This document shows, in pieces, positions 25,380-37,400 of a DNA stretch of 64,000 nucleotides. The notes below the pieces were generated by a model. The model searched no databases, was not told where the DNA came from, and saw only the letters and a list, made by a program, of their open reading frames with translations. The position numbers were made by a program, and so were the translations under genes. The stretch comes from Yamagishiella unicocca (taxonomy: Eukaryota; Chlorophyta; Chlorophyceae; Chlamydomonadales; Volvocaceae): assembly GCA_003116995.1 (NCBI GenBank), contig BDSL01000064.1, positions 496,001 to 560,000 on the forward strand. The letters are read 5' to 3'. Position 1 is the stretch's first letter. Every line of letters starts with the position of its first letter.

Positions 25380-25892
25380 GTGGATGCTCACCGTGGAGGC
25401 TCAGCTGCTGCTGCCATGGAAGCCATGGAAGCGGGAGGTGCAGCAGCCGTCACCAGCAGCATAGCCGTCGACGTGCTCATGGACAACCCGGCTCCATCGT
25501 CTCCTACTGCTGCTACTATGATGGGCCCAGCAGCAGTACTGCAAGCGGGCTCATCCCTAGCTGCTGGCGACCCTGGTGCTGTCCTTATTGGTGGTGCTGT
25601 AGCTTCTGCTGGACCAGCTTCTTCTTCTTCTTCTCACCATGTCATCTCTGCCCCGGAGGTCCCAGCATCATCATCAGCAGCAGCAGCAGCAGCACGCCCA
25701 CCCAGGTGGGGTATGCTGTGGCTATACGCCAAAATGATTCATATGAATGGCATGATGATGTCGAGCGTCACGATTTCTCGCAAGAACGAGCAGTGGCGCC
25801 CACATCCGTGGTTCCGCCACATCAGCGTGTCGAACCGTGGGACTGTCAAGTCTCCAATCCGTCAAACAACGCAATTACGAATTTCCTTGTGA
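25380..25892 (+). CDS. Low-complexity reading frame inside the transposon-like block
   Basis: This 170-residue frame begins MDAHRGGSAAAAMEAMEAGG and is rich in Ala, Ser and Met. It ends in a more ordinary stretch (RPPRWGMLWLYAKMIHMNGM). I do not recognise it. It may be a 5' exon of the same element as the frame at 26450, because both have Ala/Ser-rich starts with CAG-type repeats. It could equally be a chance frame. Confidence 0.25.
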   Translation: MDAHRGGSAAAAMEAMEAGGAAAVTSSIAVDVLMDNPAPSSPTAATMMGPAAVLQAGSSLAAGDPGAVLIGGAVASAGPASSSSSHHVISAPEVPASSSAAAAAARPPRWGMLWLYAKMIHMNGMMMSSVTISRKNEQWRPHPWFRHISVSNRGTVKSPIRQTTQLRISL

Positions 25893-26449
25893 ACGCCATG
25901 GAAATTCTGGCTTAGCAGTACCGCGTAGTGCAAAAAATTAGAATGGTCAAGCACCAGTGGAGTCGTGTGTGCAGTACAAAAGAGTCCATTTTGTAGTACA
26001 GGACGTGTCCAATTTTTCCATGCCGAACTTATAAGCAAGATGTTTGATACGTTGCTGTATTGCCGTGGGTTCCTATAAAATTATATCTTATTTACTTTAT
26101 ACACAAATTAGAGTTGTGGATGTGCAAGGCTTTGGCTCTTCCTTGGACTGAAGTGAACTCCAAGGCTGACCGCAAACAGTGCGAAGTGCGGGTACCTTTT
26201 CCTGGTGCGGCCACTGACCATACAGCATTTTCTGTGTGGGCGACAGAACACTGGTTCCCAAGCATATCGGCAGAGGTTGATAGCTGTCATTTTACACACT
26301 TACCTAATCAAGTTCGTAAGCTTAAGCAGGATGGGGCTGGGTCACCAGTGGTAAACTACAGGTGGCATTCGTAAGCGTAAGCAGGATGGGGCTGGCGGCT
26401 GGGTCACCAGCGGTAAACTTGCCGGCTGTGAACTTCATACCTAGGACTT

Positions 26450-28204
26450 GTGCCTTACTTCAAGTTTAACTACTTACAAGTAACATATACGTATCAGCAA
26501 TCCAGGTTCAACAGTGATGGCCATCATTCCTTGGCTGGGCAGTTCGATGAGCCCACTGCTGGTGGCAGCACTGATGGACTCATCAGTAATGCTTGTGGTG
26601 GTACTGATGTTGGCACTGCGTGCATTTGGGCAAAAGATGGTGCCTCTGGGCCCAAGGACATGGCTTCATGCTTCGATCCGTTGGAGCTTATAAATGATGC
26701 CAGCATGGTGGGCGGCGGTGGTGATGGTAGCGGCGGTGGTGGGGGCGTTGGCAGCAGTGGCGGAGGAGGAGCAGCAGCATCCGCCGCAGTCGCCATGGAC
26801 GTTGTCGCCCTCGAGGCCGCCACCACCGCCTCAAAGGAAGCCGGAACAGCAGCACCAGCATCACCAGCAGCAGCAGCTGGTCCTCCTGCTGATGGTGAGC
26901 AGCAGCATGCTGGACCCAGCAGCGGCGGTGACAACGAGGACGACAGCAGCAGCGTCCGTCTTCACCCAGCGATGGCCAAGGCTGGTTTGACGCAGGTTCC
27001 AGCTGCCTTCCTGGAGCGGACCTGGCAAGCGCTGGGTGTTGACTTGAAGTTGCGTGAGCTTTTTGGGTCGCAGCTGTACGAGTTGCATGGGGATAAGCAT
27101 GCTGCCTTGTTGGAAGAGGGCCGTCGTGTGCGTAAGAAGACTGCTGCTCACGCCGAGTGCGACTGTGTCTGGGCTAAGGAGCACTGCGCTGACATGACTG
27201 GGCGTGCGTTTGCTGTGTTTACGCACGACCGTGCCACTGACGTGCGGGGGCTGATCTGTGCTTACTTTCCCGGTGACAAGGATCCTGGCCGTGGGCAGGC
27301 ATTCGTGGAAGCTTAGGACAACGCATGGAAGGCGGGCGCCTTTGCTGCGGTTATGCGTGGTAAGGAGCGCCGTTCGGATGTGGAGATGGGGGCGGGTGGC
27401 AAGCGTTCTGTCGAGTACGACACGAAGTTCCGGCTGTGGTACGCGCACAACAGTGGCGCGGAAGATGGGGAGGCGGGACGGCAGGCGCTGATTACCTTTG
27501 GGCTGGTGGTTGCGACGTACTTGGAGAAGGGGTGCAACGTACTGCTGACAGCAATGAAGGAGGCCGTTAGCGGCAATGCTGTGGCACTAGACACATCTGT
27601 GCCTTGGCAGCTGGTTTCGTACACCATCCGCTACCTGATCCGTCAGCATGTTGATACCCTTGCTTTGCCAATGAGCGTCATAGTGTGGACGACACGGGTG
27701 AAGCCGGCTGAAGGCGAGGCACAGTGGAGTTCGACCGTTGCGTCGTACAAGAAACTCCCCCCAGCAGCGCCGGACGGGGAGCTGAGCGATTCGATGTTCA
27801 TCCTGAGCGGGCTGGGCGTCTATTTCGTTATTGGACATGGGGACATGGTTGTCTTTGATACAACCACGATCTTGCATGGCAGCACGCCCATGAAGGGGAG
27901 CACGGAGGCAGAGGAGGAGTTGCTTGCGAAGCGGGGTGAGCCACATGGCAACGCGTTGTGGGTCAAGCGCAGGGATGCCGAAGCAGTGCCGATACTGGTC
28001 AACGGAATCACCAAGGCCGTGACCATGCATGAGAAGAAGCAGGATGGCAAGGGCCGAGGAGAGCCTGTTGGTGGCTACCTGCTAAGGTCCAAGGTGAAGG
28101 AGGTGGGAGTAGCACTGAAGGAGGGCGCGAGAAAGGCAGCCAACGATATCCTAGCACCAAACAACATGGTGCTGGTGGGGGAGATGGGGCGCGGAGGAGG
28201 AGCG
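26450..28204 (+). pseudogene. Broken copy of candidate 2OG-Fe(II) dioxygenase of a mobile element
   Basis: The frame runs from 26450 to a TAG at 27314-27316 and continues without a frameshift to the palindrome centre at 28204. The opposite copy reads FVQAQDKAW where this one reads FVEA-stop-DNAW, so the stop looks like a point change from CAG. The first 230 residues are an acidic, Ala/Gly/Ser-rich leader followed by RLHPAMAKAGLTQVPAAFLE, absent from the other arm. The second part holds RQHVDTLALPMSVIVW (an HxD at about 27647-27655) and, 75 residues later, GDMVVFDTTTILHGSTPM (a distal His at 27875-27877). This spacing fits the double-stranded beta-helix of Fe(II)/2-oxoglutarate oxygenases, including the TET/JBP-like enzymes known from algal and fungal transposons. 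The native C-terminus is missing. Confidence 0.5.
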
Positions 28205-29279
28205 CGCTCCTCCTCCGCGCCCCATCTCCCCCACCAGCACCATGTTGTTTGGTGCTAGGATATCGTTGGCATCCTTCCTCGCGGCCTCCTTCAGCGCTAC
28301 TCCCACCTCCTTCACCCTGGACCTTAGCAGGTAGCCACCAGCAGGCTCTGCTCGGCCCTTGCCATCCTGCTTCTTCTCGTGCATGGTCACTGCCTTGGTG
28401 ATTCCGTTGACCAGTATCGGCACTGCTTTTGCATCCCTGCGCTTGACCCACAACGCGTTGCCATGTGGCTCCCCCCGCTTTGCAAGCAACTCCTCCTCTG
28501 CCTCGGTGCTCCCCTTCATGGGCGTGCTGCCATGCAGGATTGTGGTTGTGTCAAAGACAACCATGTCCCCATGTCCAATAACGAAATACACGCGCAGCCC
28601 GCTCATGATGAACATCGAATCGCTCAGCTCCCCGTCCGGCGCTGCTGGTGGGAGTTTCTTGTACGACGCAACAGTCGAACTCCACTGCGCTTCACCTTCA
28701 GCCGGCTTCACCCGTGTCGTCCACACTATGACGCTCATTGGCAAATCAAGCGTATCGACATGCTGACGGATCAGGTAGCGGATGGTGTACGAAACCAGCT
28801 GCCAAGGCACAGATGTGTCTAGTGCCACGGCATTGCCGCTAACGGCTGCCTTCATTGCTGTCAGCAGTACGTTGCACACCTTCTCCAAGAACGACGCAAC
28901 CACGTTCCCAAACGTTATCAACGCCTTACGTCCCGCCTCCCCTTCTTCATCAGCGCCGCTGTTGTGCGCGTACCACAGCCGGAACAGCTTGTCAGTATCG
29001 ACAGAACGCTTGCCACCCGCCCCCATCTCCACATCCGAACGGCGCCCCTTACCGCGCATAACCGCGGCAAAGGCGCCCGCCTGCCATGCCTTGTCCTGAG
29101 CTTGAACGAATGCCTTACCACGCCCAGGATCCTTCTCACCGGGAAAGTAAGCACAGATGAGCCTCCGCACGTCAGTGGCAGCATCGTGCGTAAACACAGC
29201 AAACGCACGCCCAGTCATGTCGGCACAGTGCTCCTTAGCCCAGGCACAGTCGTACTCGGCATAAGCGGCAGCCTTCTTA
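27130..29279. repeat. Spacerless palindrome, arms about 1.07 kb, centre 28204/28205
   Basis: The + strand sequence ending GAGATGGGGCGCGGAGGAGG is followed immediately by its reverse complement, centred on AGCG|CGCT. The arms run outward to about 27130 and 29279, where similarity stops at the start of the shared KKxAAxAExDC protein segment. Inner halves are almost identical. Outer halves differ at roughly one residue in ten in translation, and one arm has gained or lost codons (GAEDGEAG versus GADEEGEAG). Confidence 0.9.
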
Positions 29280-29389
29280 TGGACCGGTACTGGCACCGTG
29301 CCCGACTTGCGAACTCCCAGCGCTGGCGCGGCCGCGCCCGTCCCAGCCACCGCCTGGGTCCGGGTGAGCGGAGAGCCATCAACAAGCAC
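28205..29389 (-). CDS. Candidate 2OG-Fe(II) dioxygenase of a mobile element, C-terminally truncated at palindrome centre
   Basis: The minus-strand frame opens in the right direct repeat (MLVDGSPLTRTQAVAG) and is uninterrupted for 395 codons to the palindrome centre, then reads 17 codons into the opposite arm before a stop. It contains YDCAWAKEHCADMTGRAFAV, FRLWYAHNSG, RQHVDTLDLPMSV and GDMVVFDTTTILHGSTPM. The HxD and distal His would be the iron ligands, and LWVKRRDA could supply a 2-oxoglutarate-binding basic residue. In TET/JBP-type enzymes this fold oxidises methyl groups on DNA bases. I assign only the superfamily, and tentatively. The mobile context is inferred from the flanking direct repeats and the inverted partner copy. 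No transposase frame is visible nearby. Confidence 0.5.
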
Positions 29390-29746
29390 TCACATACTGC
29401 TCTGCTACAAGAGCCTTAGTCACGACTTCATTCAAATGTCAAAGCCTGCTGGCGCACTTTGGGTTGAAGACCAGGGGTGGGTTGTGGGATACGGTGGGAT
29501 GAGGCTACAGCGACAATCGACGCAGCTTGCCACGTACATCGTGAATGCGCCAAGGTGCGCTTGCTGAGTAGCACGGGGTAAGTTCTGCTTCTGCTACGCC
29601 GCTTGCCCGCCACCTCGTCGACCTGGAGCCGTTGTGTAAGCCATGCCAGGTTTAAGACTAGTTGGGGCCGTTATGGGAGCCAGTATTCGGGCCCAGCGTT
29701 CTGTGAGATCGACCGTACCTAGTCGGTTAAGTCGAACGGCGGCACC
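29301..29746. repeat. Right member of 450-bp direct repeat
   Basis: Same orientation and ends as 24905-25356. It overlaps the start of the minus-strand dioxygenase frame. Confidence 0.8.
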
Positions 29747-31489
29747 AGAGGAGAAGCACATTTACATGCGCATTGTTGACTTAGAGACGACGGAGCGTAG
29801 CGATCGGAGACTCTAAGGCTGGCTCTGTGCGACTGTCGTACAACTGTAATCGAGTGGCGAGTATAATTCCCTTCAGCTCTCTTGTTTCAGGCATTTTGCC
29901 TTTCACTCTGATTGAGCTTCAGCTTTTAGCTGTTGTTACCCGCCCACCTCCCCTCCTGGAGCTTGTTTACAACCTTTCCCTCCTGCATCCTGCCCTACAG
30001 AAGCCTCCACGTTCGGCTCAGCTGGCGGCGGGCCGGCTACGGGTTCCGGCTGAGACCGGTCTCTGACGGTAGCCACGCGATGGGGGTCTTGGGAGGCCGG
30101 GGGTCGGGGTTGGGAGGCTTTGGGGCTTTTGTTGACCGGGCGACCGGGATCTGAATGCCGGTCGTAGTTTGGCCCGTCATGGTTTTGGTCGTGTCGTTCC
30201 GGGGACGGTGCGCCCGTGGGGCGTGTGAGTGCCCAGTGTGGGTTTAGCGCGCTGCGCTTCCGTGTTGTGGGCGTCTTTGGGCTACGCGTGTGCGGGGTCG
30301 CTTTGGCGGCTGGTTTGACCGTGTGCGTGTGTGCTTGGCAGGTCGCGCCGCGTGTGGGTTCGGCTGCGCGGTTGTCCGTGTGTGGCTGGCGGCCTCTGCC
30401 GCGCAGCCGGTTTGCCGCCGTTCGTTTCGCTGTTGCTCTCTCTCTGCAGTGTAAGGGCCCTTGGCAGTCGTTCCCCGTTCCTCTCGCTTCCAGCTTTCAG
30501 CACCCAAACCGCCATCCTCAGCATCGAGCCACGAGATTACAGGTTAAGGGAGACAGGAGCACAGAACAGCCACAAGACTGAAGGAGGAGCTAGGGCAGCT
30601 TGGGCTTGTCAACTGCTGTTGCTGCTGTCGCGGTGTTACTTTCCGCGCCGCGACGGGCGCGTCTCTTGTGCAAACATGGGACACTGCTTTTGAGCTTCTG
30701 TGCCGCTAGATTTACTTTCCGGAACCCTGCGTGTACGTCATCCCTGCAGCGATCATTAGCAAACGTCTGTTGCGCGCCGATCCTTCACATTCTCTCGTTG
30801 TGTACAGTGCGTAGCCGCAATACTTACCCTTTTACGTGCGTTTCTTATGCGTCTGCATGGTGTCCTCCTTACGCCCATTTGCTCGTCCAGAAGATCTCTA
30901 CAGCAACCGTAGTTTCGAGTGCCGGAAGGTGACGTCCTTCGACACACAAAACTGGCCGTTTTGTTACGCCAAGGCTAATTTTGGATCCAAACTATCGATT
31001 TTGAATGCAGTGGAACAACATAAGGCAAGCAGGATACACCAGAGTTGGGCCCCCCCAGCCGGCAACAAGGTCCCTTAAGTTTCAAAGCCAGCCCCGAAGT
31101 GTCCAGATAAACTGTCATAAGCATTGTTATAGGCACACAAAAATCTGCTGTCAGGGAAGAAGGCCGAGACGCCATTGCTGCCCCTGTCCACTTTTGTATA
31201 CGTGACGCTCAACTAATGCGTTTGCAAAATATTTTATTCGATATGCGCACCAATAAGATGGCTTGCATGCTGAAAGGCAAAGGTTTCGCGCTGCAGTCTG
31301 TGAGGTCGTACAGCCCCGGCATTTGCGCATTTCTAACACATACTCAACGAACTATTTCATGGTTCCGCTTAGGAAAATATTGCGCACGTTCAATGGACCT
31401 TTTAAGCAGGATTCTGTCGCCTGGACAATAAATTATTGTTTTAGGTAATAACCTGATAGGCATACATCGGTGCAGAGCGTATTGAGGCA
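29747..31489. other. Intergenic region upstream of the receptor cyclase
   Basis: No gene is recognised. The first 700 bases are G/T-rich and repetitive in texture, possibly remnant mobile DNA. Bases nearer 31.2-31.4 kb are more AT-rich, as expected of a volvocine promoter region, but I see no single clear TATA box. Confidence 0.4.
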
Positions 31490-34400
31490 ATGACTGGCCC
31501 CTGCATTGTGCTTGTGGTTATTCTTATTGCGGTCTCTCCCCTCGCTGTATCGGCTCAGCTGCTCCATGGCGAATTGTCTCAAAGTCGGCCTGGCGCATCC
31601 GGCGGGCTGGAGGGGATGCCGGCAGGTCCCTGCTTGCAAGGCGTACTGGAGTTGCTGTCGGCATGGTGAGGATGCCCGTTGAAAGGGAAGTACCACCTGT
31701 GCCTCTTCCGTAAACAGTGTTTCCCATGTTGGATTCCCCAGGGTTGGAACCCAAGAAGTTCAAGAGGGATACCTTATACGCTCTCCGGGTCTCCAGGAAG
31801 CCGTCAGCCAGCTGGCGACGGACCCCCGCTGTTCAGCCTGTACATGCGATGTAAGAGGCGTACAGTTTCCGGGGCCTCTAAACATAAACATGTCCCACAA
31901 GTGAACTGGTGTTACACCGCTTTGCTTGATAGCACATTCTGCGGCGGCAGCCGATTGGCTGCACACGTTTACCATGCGCCTCGATAAGCACGCCGCATTA
32001 CATATCTGACGGGGCTTTTTTGAACCATGGTAGTTGTGACATGGCTTCCGGGACGCCCGCACGCGCGATTCTGCGCGAACACCACTTGCCAAGACCCTTC
32101 CTCCACCACGTCTGCTGCTGTTCTACCTCCATCTCACTCCTCTTGGCAATCACTTCCTGCCGCAAAAGGGCGTGTCGACATTGTCGTGGATGCAATACCC
32201 TGCCTGGTTCAACGGTCTCATCACCGACAGCGCCATGCGCTCGCGCCGGACCTCCGCGGCCTTCATCAACTACGAAGTACACGAGCCCCCGCGGCCGTAC
32301 GATCTGCCTTCTTCGGTGGACATGCACCGCTTCACGGACCCGTCAAATCAGGCGGAGTCGTACATCTTCTCAACGGCGGATCTGTCGGGCTTGCCGCTGG
32401 GGCAGGTCATCAGCGACGGCAACAACTTCGAACATCTGCCCGGTGGGTGCCCTTCCCTGCCCCACCCGCGCTCTTCCGTGATTCCGCACGTCCGGTTCAT
32501 CTCCATAGCCACTCCGTTGCACTCCGCCTCCACTTCTCCGGATTGACTCGCCCGCACCCAACATCAAATCCCATCCCACTACTCTACTCCAGTGCCCTTG
32601 CAAGACTGTGGGGCCCTTGCGAATGATATGCGGCTAATGCTCATAGCTTGCTGCGGTGGTGGGTGGCGGATTCGGCGGTTTGGCTTGCAGCACACCGCGG
32701 CAAAGACCTTGCGGACATATTGGATCTTTTGGAGCGCATAACGGCCGATAGGCGCTGAGTCTCGACTCCTTATCCCCGCAACGCCCAGTCCTAGCCGCCC
32801 CAATACAATCCGATGCTCCTCGCCGCCGCATGCCTTCCCCACACTTCCCTGCACCTCCCTATCCCATATACATCATTTCCTCGCCCCCCCCCACGTCACT
32901 GCGTCCTTGCACAGAGAACGCCTGCGCCAATTCAGTGGACCCCACCGGCCCGCTCCACCCCCGTACATTCCTGCTCATGTGGTACCGGACGGACGCGCTG
33001 GCGGCGCTGGCGGCCGCCGGGGACGTGGCCTCCGCCGACCCGCCGGACGACTGGGAGGGGCTGCTGGCGCTGCTGGCGGCGCACCAGGCGGCGCTGGCGG
33101 CGGCGGGTGGCGCCGCGGAGGAGGCGCCGCTGCCCCGTCACGGCCTGTGCCTGACCACCAACCCGCACTGCGGCAGGCTGGGCGACGTGTTTGCGGCGGT
33201 GGCTGCCAGCGTGGTTCAGACGCGGGGGGCCTCACAGGGCTACGTGTTCGATCTGGCCGTGCCGCCGCCCGAGGCGCCGCCGCTGGTGAACGGCAGCGGC
33301 TGGCGCTACGCTGCCGGGATGCTGCGCACCCTGCTGTCGTACAACGCCCCCGCCGACGCCACGCCCGCCATGGCGAATGCGTCGGCGTTGGGCGTGCCGT
33401 ACGACTGCTACGCCGTCAGCCCGCTGTTCACGGGCGGGGAGTGTCTGGTGACGCTGGAGTGGGACGCGGCGCTGCCGCACATGGCGGCGGCGGCGCCGCT
33501 GCAGCGGCCCGGGACGCTCGGGGTGGCGCCGCTGCCGGGAAGCAGGTGGGTGGCGGCCCCCGCAGGGGACGTGACCGAAGGAACGGCGGGCGAGAAAGAG
33601 CCTGGCGGCGCCACCGCCAGCCTGGCGCGCTGCAACCGCACCACGTGCGGCGTCAGCGTCACCCACGAGCTCCTGTACGGCGCGTACGGCATTTATGACA
33701 ACGGCGCGCAGCCGCCCGCGGCGGTGCGGTCCAGCTCCTGCGGCAGCGCTCACGTGCCGCCGGATGGCTCGAGCTGGCGCGCGTCGACGCCGCTGGAGAC
33801 GTTCTACTGGGTGCAGTCCGACCTGCTGGAGCCGGAGGGGGAGGCGGCGGACAGGGCGGTCGCGCGGAGGCCCGAGCAGGTGGTCAACCGCGCACCCTAC
33901 TCGGCCTTCTACGGGATCTACGCCACGCTCCAGTTCGCGGGTGCGGTCGCGGAAACATGATAGGGGATTTAGGGAGGGAACCTAATCTGGGTCGGGCGGG
34001 GATTAACCAGCAACGTACACCCGCCGTGTTTTGGGTCGCCTTCCAGACGAAGAGCGCAGTCAATGACTACCGTGGTCGTTGGGGGCTGGGCCCAACCCAG
34101 ATGAGCTTCGCGTCCGCTGCTCCCACGCTTGCGATGTCGTACATTCGATGTCGTACATACCGTGGCGGGCCCGGTAGGACGGCGAGCCAGCCACGCGCGC
34201 AACAACAGCTTCTTGCGTTACTCCACTGGGCCTTACGTGACCTGCATTTCTCCATCCGCACCCCCACTCCTCTTTCGCCGCACTGATACGACTAATGTCG
34301 TACCCTACCCCTGTACGACGTACGACGTACGACGTGGCCTCCCCCAGGCATGCTTGTCACGAGCAACGCCTCGGTCTTCATGGCGGCGACCGGCCAGGAC

Positions 34401-37400
34401 CAGCTGCTGGCGCTGCGGGCCGCGAGGCAACAGGTGACGGACGCCGTAAGGTCCGCGATGGGGTTCGCATCGAGGCATGACAGCGACGCACAGGACTGTG
34501 CCGGCTTCGCGTTCACCAGGTGGTGGTCCGCGTTGTGGGCCCCCGGGGCAAGGCAGGAGCACCACCACCACCACCGGCAGCTGCAGCAGGACCAGCAGCA
34601 GGACCAACAGGAACAGCGGTTCGATCCCTTCAGCCAGCGGAACATGCAGCCGCTGCCTGCCATATTCAACATCAGCGCGCTGACGGATCTGGGCGTGGAT
34701 TCGTACACGGCTCGCGCCTACCTGCGGGCCTTATGGTTCGTCATGCACCATCCCAACGCGGCTCCGGACGTGCAGGCGGCATCGATGATCAACTGGTACA
34801 GGTGGGGCCTGGGCTTCGCGGCGGCGACGCTGCTCCCGGACTCCTCACCCCCGCCGCAGCCGTTCACGCTGCCGGTGGCGGTGGCGCAGCTGGCGGCGAT
34901 GGCGCAGGCCGGCGCCGACGGTGACGTCATTGACGGCGCCTCCTTGCCCGCAACCAGCGCCAATGATTTGCTGCTGCGGTTGTTCCGACAAAGCATCGAG
35001 CTGTCTGGCAACAGCGCCGCGAGGACGGCGTACGGCTTGTCGATCACGGCAGGGGACTGGAAGCCGCCGCCGGAGGAGATGCGTAGTACTGAAGGTGAAG
35101 GTGATTGCGGCTGGGAGGCTGAGGCTCAGCGGGATGGGTGCGGCGCTGCTGTCGATCTGGGTCGGTGGGCGAGTGGGTCGGTGGGTCGGTGGATGTCTGG
35201 TTGGCTGACGCGAGATGGCGTGGATGGGTGGGTACAGCAGCCGGCAAAGGCGTGGCTTTGGATGCCGTACCCAGTGTTGGATGCCGGGAACGTCTTGGGT
35301 CAGGGTGTCGGAATGCTACCCCTATTCGTACATCGGACAGGCAAGCAACACCCCGAGTGTTTGCTTTGTCTATCGGCATCGCCGCGGGGCCTGCTGGAGG
35401 AAATCTTGCTGACCCAGATCGAAATGGGGAAATCTTGCCGGCCCAGATCGAAATGGGAAATTCTTGCCGACCCAGATCGAAAATGGGGAAGTCTTGCCGA
35501 CCCAGATCGAAATGGGGAAATCTTGCCGACCCAAATCGACGCCCCCTCCGTGTACGCGGCTGAGCCCCTCCCGCCCTCTACGGATTGCAGTCGAGGAGGA
35601 TAGCCACTCCGGGCTGAGCGGCGGCACGCTGGTGGCCACCATCATTGCGCCCCAGGCGGGACTGGCGCTCGTAGTTGCGGCCGTAGCGGGGATACTGCTG
35701 CTGCGGCGCCGGCGCCGGCTGCGCCACCGCGACCTGCTGGGTCGTGTTCGCGCCCCCCGAGTGGGCCCCGATACCACGCTGCTCATCACGGATGTGCAGA
35801 ACAGCACGGGTGGGTGGAAGGAGGAAGGGAGGGAGGGAGGGAGGGAGCAAGGCGGCAAAGGGGGAAAGGAATGTAGGAGCGGGGGCAGGCAATCACCACA
35901 TGGGGACAGGCAGTCACCACATGGGGGCAGGCAGTCACTACATGGGGGCAAGGGAAGAGGGCGGTGTGTTTTTCGACGCCATCTTGTCGGGTACACCCAC
36001 ACTCCTTCCGTTGTGCGTCCTCCATCGAACCCGCGCCTCACCCCCTCACCCCCTTCCCCTGCGGTCCTCTCACCCCTCTCCACCCGCCCCCCAGTCCTGT
36101 GGGAGGCTCTGTCCGTGGTCACCATGGACGCGGCGCTGCAGCTGCACCACTCGTGCATCCGGCGTGTTCTGGCGGAGCACGACGGCTACGAGAGCGCGAC
36201 AGGTGGGTGGGCGGAGGGGCCGACGTCAGGTCAACCACTAGGCTCCTGCCACTTGCGCACCGCCCCCCCCAACCACCCCCACTGGCTGTGCCGCCTTACC
36301 CCGCACCTCCCCCTGTACGCCACCCGCCCGCAGAGGGCGACTCCTTCATCGTCGCCTTCGCCTGCCCCGGGGCCGCCGCCGCCTTCGCCACCTCCTGCCA
36401 GCTGGCGCTGATGGAGGAGTCGTGGCCGCAGGAGCTGCTGGACCACCCGGACGGCGCCGTGGTGCTGGTGGACCCGCGGGAGGCGGCTGCTGCTGGGCAC
36501 TCCTCAGCGGCGCCGCTGCTGCCTCCGCCCGCGGACGCCGCCCCTCGGCCCTCCACCCCGGCGGTGCGCGCCTGGCACTCGTCCTCTCGGTTCTCCCCGG
36601 CCACCTCACCCCACCGCGCCTCCTGGGGCTCCTTTCATCAGATGCTATTGTCGAGGGTCAGCGCCAGCGGCTCGCGTCAAACGCCCGTATCTCCCTGGGG
36701 CGCCGCCGCCGCCGCCGCCGCCCGCGGTGCCGGCAGCGCGCCTAGGCCGGACTTACAGCTGCCCATGCACCCGTCCTCCAGCTGCAGCTGCATGAGTCTT
36801 CACGGCGGGCTCAGGCCCTCATGCCTGGGTCCAGAGCACCACGCCGGGGCGGCGGCAATTGGGGCAGCGATGTGTATGACTGGCGGCGGGTGCGATTCGT
36901 CCGGCAAAGCCGGCGCCCCGCGGGCCGCGTCGTACCTGCAGCGGCAGCTGTCGCCGCCGCCGCCGGCGGCGGGGGGTGGTTCGCCGTCGCGCAGTTCGCG
37001 GCAGCTGTCCGGCACATGCCGGCTGGGCGAGTGTACGGAAAGCGGCCCCGAAATCAAGCATCACCGTACGGATGTCCTGCAAGACTCTGTCGAGGACCAG
37101 GCGAACTCTGGTGCGCTGACGGCCTCGTTCGCCTTGAACAGCGGCAACCTGGGCAGCTGCAGCGGCGGCAGCGGCAGTACCTGCACCTGGCTGGAGCTGC
37201 TGGCGTCAGCTTACCCCATCGTGCCGGTGGCGCCCTCCGCGGCGGCCCTGGCACAAGGCTGCCGCAGGGACAAGGACAAGGTACGGCGGTGACGCGGCAC
37301 GGTCGTACCAAGCGCATGTCGTACAAACGTTCAGGAAGGATGCGTTGTGCACGAGGATTCCGTTGGGGGTGGGGAGGGCTCTCGCGCATAACGAGGGGGC

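Noticed and set aside
24905..29746. LTR retrotransposon flanked by the 450-base direct repeats
   Set aside because: The repeats lack TG...CA ends, no reverse transcriptase or integrase frame lies between them, and the coding start of the dioxygenase is inside one repeat.
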